6,877 bases of DNA, taken from Helicobacteraceae bacterium (GTDB taxonomy: Bacteria > Campylobacterota > Campylobacteria > Campylobacterales > SZUA-545). Shown one piece after another: positions 1 to 5,955 of the stretch (positions are counted from its first letter, which is position 1; every line of letters starts with the position of its first letter). The position numbers and the translations under genes were made by a program. Where the stretch lies: NCBI GenBank assembly GCA_031282285.1, contig JAITEA010000077.1, positions 1 through 6,877 on the forward strand. Direction: 5' to 3'. The notes beneath the pieces are model-generated. The model worked only from the letters and a program-made list of their open reading frames with translations, searched no databases and had not been told where the DNA came from.

Positions 1-459
1 TTACTTTTAAGCGGATGCGACGAATCAAGCCGCCGCAGCGACGAGCGAACCGGCGCTTCGATCGGGATTATCAATAGGGTAACGATTAACGGCGCGGCGC
101 GATCTCAGATTGCAATCTCGCTTGGAGATAACCAATCGGGTTATGTTTCGGCTTCGGTTGACGGTTACCGGCTTTTCACAAACGATTATTTAACGAAAAC
201 GCAGATCGATAACTTTAATAAACATTTAGTTTGCGACGCTACATTTCGCAGCGGCGGTAACGCGTCGTTTCGTTGCGGCTGGACGCAATACGATCCGTAT
301 ACTGGAACTTGGATCGGCGCTCTGGGCGGCGATTGGAGCGGCGCTTCGCCGTCGCGTCCGATTTCATTAAGCGATCGCGTGGAGATAGAGGTTTTGATAA
401 GCGATCGCCGCGAAGCGCGTTTTTGGCTCTACTTTGACGGCGAGGGATATTTGTATTAG
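1..459 (+). CDS. Putative small lipoprotein of unknown function, 5'-truncated
   Basis: An open frame runs from the first base to a TAG at 457-459, giving 152 residues with no start codon in view. It opens with Leu-Leu-Leu-Ser-Gly-Cys, a good lipobox (L-S-G-C), so the missing part is probably only the first half of a type II signal peptide, and Cys6 would be the lipidated residue. The mature part would be about 147 residues: a charged linker (residues 7-18, rich in Asp, Glu, Arg and Ser), then alternating polar and hydrophobic stretches that suggest beta structure, and an aromatic C-terminus (Phe, Trp, Tyr; last residue Tyr). Two further cysteines (78 and 92) could form a disulfide in the periplasm. 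I recognise no family. Parts of the gene (for example 181-240) are much AT-richer than the core genes to the right, which fits an accessory gene. It converges on the TPR gene. The reading frame is well supported; the function is unknown. Confidence 0.72.
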   Translation, partial: LLLSGCDESSRRSDERTGASIGIINRVTINGAARSQIAISLGDNQSGYVSASVDGYRLFTNDYLTKTQIDNFNKHLVCDATFRSGGNASFRCGWTQYDPYTGTWIGALGGDWSGASPSRPISLSDRVEIEVLISDRREARFWLYFDGEGYLY

Positions 460-479
460 CCGCCGTCTTAGCGGCGCTA
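457..479. terminator. Hairpin between convergent genes, possible bidirectional terminator
   Basis: Bases 457-479 can fold as TAGC, a one-base bulge, GCCG, a six-base loop, then CGGC and GCTA, so about eight pairs, mostly G-C. The base of the stem includes the TAG stop of the lipoprotein gene, and the TPR gene on the other strand ends at 484. The flanking T-tracts are weak on both sides, so termination efficiency is uncertain. The position between two convergent genes is the main argument. Confidence 0.45.
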
Positions 480-483
480 TAGA

Positions 484-1308
484 TTATTTGGGCAGAAGCG
501 AGTTTGCCTTCATATATTCTAACAGTTTGCAATCGCCCAGATCGCACGCTTTTTTGGCGTCCGCCGCGGCGTTTTTCAGATCGCCGCTCTGCCCGTAAGC
601 GCTTGCGCGGTTGGCGTATGCGTAGGCGTAATTTGGATTTAGCGCGATAGAGCGGCTATAGTCGGCGATCGCGCTTTTTAGATCGTTTAGATAATGGCGC
701 GAAATCCCGCGATAGTAGTAGATCATAGCGTCGTTTGCATCCAGCTTGATCGCCAGATCGTAATCGCTAATCGCTTTTGCGTATTCGCCTAGATAGGCGT
801 TCGTCGCGCCGCGCATAACATAGGCTTTCGCGTAGTTCGCGTCTAATTTAATAGTTCGTCCGTAGTCGGCGATCGCGCTTTGCGGATCGTTTAATATTCT
901 ATGCGCTTCGGCGCGATTGTAATAGGCGAGCGTGAGATTTGCGTCTAATTTTATCGCCTGATCGTAGTCCAAGATCGCCCTTTTATGATCGCCCAGATTG
1001 GCGTAAACCGCGCCGCGGTTGGCGTAAGCCAGAGCGTATTTTGGATTGAGTTTAAGCGCGCGCGAATAATCGGCGATCGACTGGTTTTGATCGCCAAGCG
1101 CGTAGCGGGCGTTGCCGCGATTGTAATAGGCGTCGGCAAAACTCGGATCGGCGTCGATCGATCGCGTGAATTTCTCAAGCGCCGCCGCGTAATCGCCGCC
1201 GTTGTACGCCGCGATCCCCTCGTTGGCGTAGCGGCTTGCTAAATCTTTATCCGGCGGCGCGGAAAAGAGCGAGACGCAAAGCGCCAAAACTAACCATAAC
1301 GCCCTCAT
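484..1308 (-). CDS. Exported tetratricopeptide-repeat protein (seven TPRs)
   Basis: A 274-residue protein. Residues 1-17 form a short hydrophobic export signal after Met-Arg. The Cys at 11 lies in L-A-L-C, which is not a proper lipobox. From residue 27 there are seven TPR units in strict 34-residue register (27-60, 61-94, 95-128, 129-162, 163-196, 197-230 and a last partial unit from 231), with the usual Tyr/Asn-Arg-Gly and Ala-Ile-x-Asp-Tyr positions and Asp-Pro or Asn-Pro at the turns. The tail holds a Cys pair (255 and 260), reminiscent of the repeats in Hcp/Sel1-like proteins of Campylobacterota. TPR arrays bind peptides or protein partners; the partner here is unknown. The start is supported by AGGAGG seven bases upstream, and that ribosome site overlaps the pgsA stop codon. 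The gap to pgsA is 9 nt, so it is probably the last gene of the operon. Its composition is more AT-rich than the genes before it, which suggests a later addition. Confidence 0.88.
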   Translation of the reverse strand: MRALWLVLALCVSLFSAPPDKDLASRYANEGIAAYNGGDYAAALEKFTRSIDADPSFADAYYNRGNARYALGDQNQSIADYSRALKLNPKYALAYANRGAVYANLGDHKRAILDYDQAIKLDANLTLAYYNRAEAHRILNDPQSAIADYGRTIKLDANYAKAYVMRGATNAYLGEYAKAISDYDLAIKLDANDAMIYYYRGISRHYLNDLKSAIADYSRSIALNPNYAYAYANRASAYGQSGDLKNAAADAKKACDLGDCKLLEYMKANSLLPK

Positions 1309-1317
1309 AAACGCCTC

Positions 1318-1851
1318 CTAATCCGGCGACATATAATCGCGGACATACTCGTATCCAGACCAGATCGACATAACGACGGCAAGCCACAAAAAAGCGCCGC
1401 CCAGATAGGGAAACCAATCGACGATCAGCGCTATGCACGCGGCGATCTGCGCGCCCGTTTTCCACTTGCCAAGCGCGGACGCCGCCACCGTTTTGCCCTC
1501 CGCCGCCGCGACGACGCGAAGCCCCGTGATAAAGAACTCCCGCCCCAAGATGATAAAAACCGCCCACGCGTTAGCGCGTCCCGTTATAGCCAGCCCCAAA
1601 AACGCGGCGAGCGTCAGCAGTTTATCGGCGAGCGGATCGAGGATAGAGCCTAGTTTGGTGGCTTGATCAAACGCTCTGGCGATCATACCGTCGAAAAAGT
1701 CGGTGATCGCCGCGAAAACAAAGAGCAACCCAGCGAAATAATCCAGCCACGACGGGTGAATCGACCCCAGCAGATCGCGGCTTACCAGCAGAAAGAATAT
1801 CAGCGGCGCGGCGACAATCCGCCCCCACGCCAGCGCGTTTGGCAGATTCAT
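1318..1851 (-). CDS. pgsA: CDP-diacylglycerol--glycerol-3-phosphate 3-phosphatidyltransferase
   Basis: A 177-residue integral membrane enzyme that joins CDP-diacylglycerol and sn-glycerol 3-phosphate to phosphatidylglycerol phosphate, the committed step to phosphatidylglycerol and cardiolipin. The CDP-alcohol phosphatidyltransferase signature is complete: Asp51, Asp54, Gly55, Ala58, Arg59, Gly68, Asp72 and Asp76 in the spacing D-x2-D-G-x2-A-R-x8-G-x3-D-x3-D. The four aspartates bind the metal ions. Hydrophobic segments lie near 12-24, 36-50, 77-90, 95-110, 134-144 and 150-165. The Met-Asn-Leu-Pro-Asn-Ala-Leu opening is typical of PgsA. The frame stays open upstream to 2088, but those 79 extra codons lie inside the reductase gene in another frame and do not look like PgsA, so I take 1851. 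That start has no clear ribosome site and lies one base after the reductase stop (TGA-T-ATG), which suggests translational coupling. Length is usual for the family. Confidence 0.95.
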   Translation of the reverse strand: MNLPNALAWGRIVAAPLIFFLLVSRDLLGSIHPSWLDYFAGLLFVFAAITDFFDGMIARAFDQATKLGSILDPLADKLLTLAAFLGLAITGRANAWAVFIILGREFFITGLRVVAAAEGKTVAASALGKWKTGAQIAACIALIVDWFPYLGGAFLWLAVVMSIWSGYEYVRDYMSPD

Positions 1852-1852
1852 A

Positions 1853-2629
1853 TCAAGTAAACGAGCTGCCGCCGTCGGCGATAATGGTCTGCCCGTTGAC
1901 CCAGTAGCTATCTTTGGAACACAAAAAGAGCGCGCCGCCGGCGAGATCGCCCGCCTGCCCCATTCTGCCCAGCGGCGTGCGGGCGATGGTCGCGGCTTTG
2001 ATCTCCTCGTAGTTGGGAAACTTGCGCAAAGCGTCCGTGTCGATAGGACCGCCGGAGAGCGTATTGACGCGGATATTTTTGCTCGCAAGCTCGAAGGCGG
2101 CGTATTTGACCATAATCTCCAGCGCCGCCTTGCTCGTGCCGTGCCCCGCGTAGTTTTCGGTATGCACCAGATTGCCCGTGGAGCTGATCGCCACGATCGA
2201 TCCGCCGCCGGCTTTCTCCATACGCTTGGCAGCCTCTTGAGCGCCGATCACAAAAGCCAAAACCGTCGCGGTGTAGATGTTGTTCAGCCCTTTGGGTTTC
2301 AGCCGCATAAAGGGCGCGAAGCCGCCGACGACGGGGCGACCGGAGATGATCGCGTTGGAGATGAAGAAATTAACCTCGTCAAAATCCTTGTCGATCGCCT
2401 CGAAAACGCCCTTGTAGGTTTCGGGCTGCAAAATATCCAGCGCGTAGTATCGCGCCTTGATCTTGTATGTTTTCTCAAAATCCGCCGCGATCGCCTTCGC
2501 CTCCTCCTCGTTGCTGTTGTATGTGAAGGCGATATTGGCGCCGTTCTGCGCGAACTTGGTAATTATCGCCCTGCCGATACCCCGCGTGCCGCCGCTAAGA
2601 ACCAGCGTTTTGTTTTTGAACTCCGACAT
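1853..2629 (-). CDS. fabL: Short-chain dehydrogenase of FabL type, probable enoyl-[acyl-carrier-protein] reductase
   Basis: A 258-residue Rossmann-fold SDR. The nucleotide loop is Gly-Gly-Thr-Arg-Gly-Ile-Gly (13-19), and Asp65 sits where the adenine ring is bound. The active site is Tyr160 with Lys167, i.e. Tyr-x6-Lys, the spacing of enoyl-ACP reductases; classical SDRs have Tyr-x3-Lys, and the residue at that tyrosine position here is His163. Several stretches resemble Bacillus subtilis FabL as I remember it: Ala-Gln-Glu-Ala-Ala-Lys-x-Met-Glu-Lys (129-139), Glu-Asn-Tyr (158-160), Ser-Lys-Ala-Ala-Leu-Glu (166-171), and Ser-Gly-Gly-x-Ile-Asp-Thr-Asp-Ala-Leu (192-201). The likely role is the last, NAD(P)H-dependent reduction in fatty-acid elongation. 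The H. pylori gene in this position was, from memory, named a 7-alpha-hydroxysteroid dehydrogenase, which this site argues against. The ATG shares one base with the dapA stop (TAATG), with AAGGGG upstream. The SDR call is firm; FabL function is inferred. Confidence 0.82.
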   Translation of the reverse strand: MSEFKNKTLVLSGGTRGIGRAIITKFAQNGANIAFTYNSNEEEAKAIAADFEKTYKIKARYYALDILQPETYKGVFEAIDKDFDEVNFFISNAIISGRPVVGGFAPFMRLKPKGLNNIYTATVLAFVIGAQEAAKRMEKAGGGSIVAISSTGNLVHTENYAGHGTSKAALEIMVKYAAFELASKNIRVNTLSGGPIDTDALRKFPNYEEIKAATIARTPLGRMGQAGDLAGGALFLCSKDSYWVNGQTIIADGGSSFT

Positions 2630-3513
2630 TAAAACCCCTTGACCTCGTAATTTTTCAGCGTCTTTTCCAGCTGCGCTATCGTTTCGGCGCTCGGCTCGAC
2701 CAGCGGCAGGCGATACTCCGGCGTCTCGATCAGCCCGCTAAGAAACATCGCGGCTTTGATAGGAATCGGATTGCTCTCCAAAAACAGCGCTTTATTGATC
2801 GGATATAGCAGATCGCTCAGCCGCTTGCCGCGCCCGTAATCGCCTTTGAGCGTACTCTGTATGCAGTCGCTTACCAGATCGGGCAGCAGATTGCCCGTAA
2901 CGCTGATCGCGCCTCTGCCGCCGTTGGCTACGATAGGATAGTTGATCGCGTCCTCGCCGCTGATAACGGCGAAATCGGGTCTGATCGCGCCTATGGCGAC
3001 GGCTCGCTCCATACTGCCCGTAGCCTCTTTGATCCCGACGATATTTTTAGCCTCGTCCGCCAGACGGAATACGGTCTGCGGCAGAATATCCGAACCGGTG
3101 CGCGATGGCACATTGTAGAGAATAATAGGAATCTCTACCGCCTCCGCAATCGCTTTGTAGTGGCGGTACAAACCCTCCTGCGTCGGCTTGTTGTAGTAGG
3201 GCGCGATACACAAGATCGCGTCCGCGCCGGCTTTCTGGGCAAACCGCGCCAGATCGATAGCTTCCAGCGTGGAGTTGCTGCCCGCGCCCGCCACGACCTT
3301 GGTTCCGCCGCGTTTGCATACGGCGATCGCCGCCTCTACGCACTCCTTATGCTCCGCGTGGCTTAGCGTGGGGCTTTCGCCCGTCGTGCCAACGGGGACT
3401 ACGCCGCTCGCGCCTAACGCGATCTGACGCTTGATCAATTTTTCGTACCGGTCGAAATCGATCTTGCCGTTTTTGAACGGCGTAATTAACGCGGTAATCA
3501 AACCTGAGAACAT
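2629..3513 (-). CDS. dapA: 4-hydroxy-tetrahydrodipicolinate synthase
   Basis: A 294-residue cytoplasmic TIM-barrel aldolase that condenses pyruvate with L-aspartate semialdehyde, the first step of the diaminopimelate/lysine branch, feeding both protein synthesis and peptidoglycan. The key residues are all present: Lys162 (Ile-Lys-Glu-Ala-Thr-Gly) forms the Schiff base with pyruvate; Tyr133 in Tyr-Asn-Val-Pro-Ser-Arg-Thr-Gly, Thr44 of Gly-Thr-Thr-Gly-Glu (42-46) and Tyr107 make up the proton relay; Arg138 binds the incoming substrate. Ser-Gly-Glu-Asp (185-188) and the Gly-Gly-Arg-Gly region (198-201) also match the family. Length is normal. The ATG at 3513 follows an AAGGAG site nine bases upstream that lies within the end of the peptidase gene, and only 2 nt separate the two genes. 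Its stop overlaps the reductase start by one base. Confidence 0.97.
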   Translation of the reverse strand: MFSGLITALITPFKNGKIDFDRYEKLIKRQIALGASGVVPVGTTGESPTLSHAEHKECVEAAIAVCKRGGTKVVAGAGSNSTLEAIDLARFAQKAGADAILCIAPYYNKPTQEGLYRHYKAIAEAVEIPIILYNVPSRTGSDILPQTVFRLADEAKNIVGIKEATGSMERAVAIGAIRPDFAVISGEDAINYPIVANGGRGAISVTGNLLPDLVSDCIQSTLKGDYGRGKRLSDLLYPINKALFLESNPIPIKAAMFLSGLIETPEYRLPLVEPSAETIAQLEKTLKNYEVKGF

Positions 3514-3515
3514 CG

Positions 3516-4805
3516 CTACTTGCTCCTTAAAATAATTGTCGTGGAACGATCGGCGTTCAGATATTTCTGCGCCGCGCCGCGAATGGCTTGCGGCGTAAGA
3601 TTCGCTATCGACTCTTCGTAATTTAACAGCGGCTTAAGATCGCCGCGCGCGAGATAATCGCCGAAAATAGCCGCGAGCGAATCGCTGCCTTCTAGCGATC
3701 TGACAAACTCGCTTCGCGCCATAATTTTGATCTTATCGACCTCTTTTTGCGGCGGCTGCGCCTTTTGCGCCTCGGCGATAACGGCTAAAATCTCGCTCTC
3801 GACCCGTTCGGCTTTCACGCCCTGATTACAAACCGCCATAACCATAAACAGGCTCGGATCGCTTAGCTCCATCGTATAGACGTGCAGAGAATTAACCAGC
3901 CGCAGTTTATCGACCAGCCGCTCCTGAAGCCGCGAGCTCTGCCCCTCTCCAAGCAAGGATGCGAGCGCGTTCAGAGCGGGAATATCGGAGTGGTTGAAGG
4001 CGGGAATCTTCCACGCGATCATCAGCATCTCAACTTCGCTCTCTTTTCTGATCTCCGATCGTCTCGCGCCGCGCTGTTCGGGTTCCACCGCGCCTATTTT
4101 CGGCAAAGCGACGCCGTTTTTGATGCCGCCGAAATGTTTTTTCGCCAGATCGAACAGCTCGCTGGCGTTGAAATCGCCCGCGACCAGCAGCACGGCGTTT
4201 TGCGGCTGATACCACGCGGCGTGAAAGGCTCGTATATCCTCTACGCTCCACGACTCTATATCGCCCATAAAGCCAATCGGCGTCCAGTGATAGGGGTGGT
4301 ATTGATAGGCGATGTTAAACAGCTCGAAATACATCGCGCCAAAGGGCGAATTGTCCGTGCGCCAGCGGCGCTCTTCGGCTACGACGCTTCGTTCCGGCTG
4401 AAACTCCTCGTCTTTCAAACTCAGGTTTTGCATAAGCTCGGCAAACAGCCCAAGCGATCGGTCGATATTCCTCGAAGAGGATTTGATAAAGTAATGCGTA
4501 TAGTCAAAGCCCGTCGAGGCGTTGGTAACGCCGCCGTAACTTTTGACGATCCGGTCAAACTCGCCCGCCGCCATATTTTTGGAGCTTTTGAAGTTCATAT
4601 GTTCCAGCATATGCGCGATCCCGCTTTTGCCCATAATCTCGTTTCTGCTGCCGACCTTGTAAAACAGATCGACGCTCGCCACGCCGGAGCCGTTTTTCGT
4701 CTCGATCGCCGCGACGGTAAGGTTGTTTTCCAGCGTTTGAATCTCTATATTAGGCAGAGCCATTAATACTCCTGTTAAAATCGTAAATATCGCCGCGTAT
4801 TTCAT
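3516..4805 (-). CDS. Exported M16B family zinc peptidase (PqqE/PqqL-like)
   Basis: A protein of 429 residues from the start chosen here. Residues 1-16 are a signal peptide (Met-Lys, then a hydrophobic run ending Leu-Met-Ala), so it should act in the periplasm. The inverted zinc motif is His-Met-Leu-Glu-His (65-69): His65 and His69 bind zinc, Glu68 is the catalytic base, and Glu145, 76 residues after His69 in Ala-Glu-Glu-Arg-Arg, is the third ligand. An M16 C-terminal domain follows (from about 204) with the typical Ser-Ser-Arg-Leu stretch at 290-293. Single-unit M16B enzymes of this size usually work as dimers; no second M16 gene is in view. An upstream in-frame ATG at 4817 would add four residues but overlaps the only ribosome site (TAGGAT, 4814-4819). 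The ATG at 4805 overlaps the pyrD stop as ATGA and keeps a clean signal peptide, so I prefer it. The H. pylori neighbour HP1012 was called PqqE; substrate unknown. Confidence 0.9.
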   Translation of the reverse strand: MKYAAIFTILTGVLMALPNIEIQTLENNLTVAAIETKNGSGVASVDLFYKVGSRNEIMGKSGIAHMLEHMNFKSSKNMAAGEFDRIVKSYGGVTNASTGFDYTHYFIKSSSRNIDRSLGLFAELMQNLSLKDEEFQPERSVVAEERRWRTDNSPFGAMYFELFNIAYQYHPYHWTPIGFMGDIESWSVEDIRAFHAAWYQPQNAVLLVAGDFNASELFDLAKKHFGGIKNGVALPKIGAVEPEQRGARRSEIRKESEVEMLMIAWKIPAFNHSDIPALNALASLLGEGQSSRLQERLVDKLRLVNSLHVYTMELSDPSLFMVMAVCNQGVKAERVESEILAVIAEAQKAQPPQKEVDKIKIMARSEFVRSLEGSDSLAAIFGDYLARGDLKPLLNYEESIANLTPQAIRGAAQKYLNADRSTTIILRSK

Positions 4806-5866
4806 CGTATATCGCATCCTACCGCCTCGCCGATAGTGTTAAACCCTTCGGCTTTCATCAGCGCCAAAACGCCCTCGTTCAGCGTTTTTGCCGCGCCTAA
4901 ACCCTCGTAGATAAATCCGGTGAAAATCTGCGTCAGATTCGCGCCCAATTTGACGCGCGCCCACGCCTCTTCAGCGCTCATAATCCCGCCGCTTGCGATC
5001 AGCGTCGTTTTGCCGTGAAGCTCTCTGGCGATCGCGCCGAAAAATTCGCGCGATTTTTTGGTCAGGCTCGCGCCGCTAATCCCGCCGCCGCGAGCTTCGC
5101 TGCCCGCGATTAGCGTATAGTCGTTCGTGGTGTTCGCCGCGATAACCCCGCTCGCGCCGTTGTCGATCGCGGCAAAAATAACCGCCAGCGCCTCGTGCGG
5201 CTGAAGATCGGGCGCGATCTTCAAAAAGATCGGCTTTTGCGTAATCGATCGCGCCATAGCAAACAGTTCGCGCGCGAAGCTCTCGCTCTGCAGTTCGCGC
5301 AAGGCGGGCGTGTTCGGCGACGAGAGATTGAAAACCAGATAGTCGCTAGCCGCTTCGGCTCTCAAAACGCCGGCGCGGTAGTCGTCAAGCGCCTTTTCGT
5401 TGGGCGTCGTTTTGTTTTTGCCGAGATTTACGCCGATTGGGATCGCAAAGGGCGTAATCGCCTCCGCGCGCGCCATTACCATATTTAAGCCGTCGTTGTT
5501 GAACCCCATCGCGTTTTGCAGCGAACGAAGCTCAAGATGCCGCCACAGGCGCGGTTTAGGGTTGCCGCTCTGCGGTTTGGGCGTGATCGTGCCAACCTCG
5601 ACAAAGCCGAAGCCCAGCGCGGCGAGCGGTTTAATCATCGTCGCGTTTTTGTCGAAACCGGCGGCGATCCCGATTGGGTTATGGAAGGTTAAGCCGTTTA
5701 TCGTCTGCTTTAGCGCGTCGTCGCAAACGGTAAAACGCTTGGAGATTGCGCCAAGCGCGAACGGCGTTTGCGCCGCGCCGCGTAGGAAAAGCTCGGCGAG
5801 CGAGTGCGCCGCTTCCGGCGGGAGCTTGAAAAGAACTTTGCGAAGCGTAGAGTAATCAAAAGACAA
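4802..5866 (-). CDS. pyrD: Dihydroorotate dehydrogenase, class 2 (quinone-dependent)
   Basis: A 354-residue FMN enzyme that oxidises dihydroorotate to orotate in pyrimidine synthesis and passes electrons to membrane quinone. The N-terminal 45 residues form the helical membrane-associated extension found only in class 2 enzymes. Class 2 also shows in the catalytic serine: Ser183 in Asn-Leu-Ser-Ser-Pro-Asn-Thr-Pro, where class 1 has cysteine. Other family landmarks are Ala-Gly-Phe-Asp-Lys-Asn (69-74), Gly-Thr-Ile-Thr-Pro-Lys-Pro-Gln (92-99), Asn-Ala-Met-Gly-Phe-Asn-Asn (118-124), Lys216, Gly-Gly-Ile-Ser-Gly (261-265) and Ala-Ser-Gly-Gly-Ile (291-295), which hold FMN and substrate. The start is TTG at 5866, with AGG nine bases upstream; no ATG is available near it, and the length fits the family. 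It is the first gene of the minus-strand unit, about 18 nt from its predicted transcript start, and its stop overlaps the peptidase start by four bases. Confidence 0.96.
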   Translation of the reverse strand: MSFDYSTLRKVLFKLPPEAAHSLAELFLRGAAQTPFALGAISKRFTVCDDALKQTINGLTFHNPIGIAAGFDKNATMIKPLAALGFGFVEVGTITPKPQSGNPKPRLWRHLELRSLQNAMGFNNDGLNMVMARAEAITPFAIPIGVNLGKNKTTPNEKALDDYRAGVLRAEAASDYLVFNLSSPNTPALRELQSESFARELFAMARSITQKPIFLKIAPDLQPHEALAVIFAAIDNGASGVIAANTTNDYTLIAGSEARGGGISGASLTKKSREFFGAIARELHGKTTLIASGGIMSAEEAWARVKLGANLTQIFTGFIYEGLGAAKTLNEGVLALMKAEGFNTIGEAVGCDIR

Positions 5867-5890
5867 ATAAACCAGCCTGTTTTTTGGCAG

Positions 5891-5918
5891 ATTGTATCCG
5901 ATTGCCGCTAAACCGCAA
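5891..5918 (-). promoter_or_regulatory. Candidate sigma-70 promoter for the pyrD operon
   Basis: On the minus strand TACAAT (5896-5891) matches the -10 consensus at five of six bases. A weak -35 candidate, TTGCGG (5918-5913), lies 16 bases upstream. This predicts a transcript start near 5884 and a leader of about 18 nt before the TTG start of pyrD. A weak -35 box is common in Campylobacterota. Confidence 0.5.
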
Positions 5919-5929
5919 CGCGCTACAAT
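5902..5929 (+). promoter_or_regulatory. Candidate sigma-70 promoter for gpsA
   Basis: TACAAT at 5924-5929 matches the -10 consensus at five of six bases, with TTGCCG (5902-5907, four of six) 16 bases upstream as -35. The transcript would start near 5936, leaving a leader of about 20 nt that contains the gpsA ribosome site. It interleaves with the divergent pyrD promoter: each -35 box sits inside the other promoter's spacer. Confidence 0.55.
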
Positions 5930-5944
5930 TTCGCTATTCTTAGC

Positions 5945-5949
5945 GGGAG
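5945..5949 (+). promoter_or_regulatory. Ribosome binding site deciding the gpsA GTG start
   Basis: GGGAG lies six bases before the GTG at 5956. No ATG competes nearby, and the frame begins directly with the nucleotide-binding strand that opens GpsA proteins, so this site settles the start. Confidence 0.7.
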
Positions 5950-5955
5950 ACGATC

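Noticed and set aside
239..547. A minus-strand frame across the lipoprotein gene and the intergenic hairpin
   Set aside because: It runs opposite the lipobox-containing frame and across the putative terminator, and its translation is a basic low-complexity sequence.
1270..1308. Lipoprotein signal in the TPR protein (Cys11)
   Set aside because: The residues before the Cys are Leu-Ala-Leu; the position directly before it should be Gly, Ala or Ser.
484..1308. Tandem DNA repeat or CRISPR-like array in the 102-bp periodic region
   Set aside because: The period is the 34-codon TPR unit in one reading frame, with diverged copies and no identical repeats separated by unique spacers.
1852..2088. A 79-codon N-terminal extension of pgsA
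   Set aside because: It lies in another frame of the reductase gene, looks like low-complexity out-of-frame sequence rich in Arg, Ser and Pro, and PgsA proteins begin with the Met-Asn-Leu-Pro-Asn block at 1851.
2141..2632. A 163-codon plus-strand open frame opposite the reductase
   Set aside because: It is fully covered by a gene with a complete SDR active site, and its translation is basic and without motifs.
3882..4766. A 294-codon open frame on the plus strand, antisense to the M16 peptidase
   Set aside because: The opposite strand encodes a peptidase with an intact zinc site over the same bases. The antisense product is Arg-rich, shows no recognisable motif or ribosome site, and long antisense frames are expected in GC-rich genes.
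4806..4817. An ATG at 4817 as the peptidase start
   Set aside because: It overlaps the only ribosome-site-like sequence (TAGGAT), and the ATG at 4805 forms a standard ATGA overlap and starts a cleaner signal peptide.
5195..5855. Plus-strand frames opposite pyrD (5195-5488 and 5400-5855)
   Set aside because: They are antisense shadows of a well-conserved class 2 dihydroorotate dehydrogenase, with no ribosome sites or recognisable domains.
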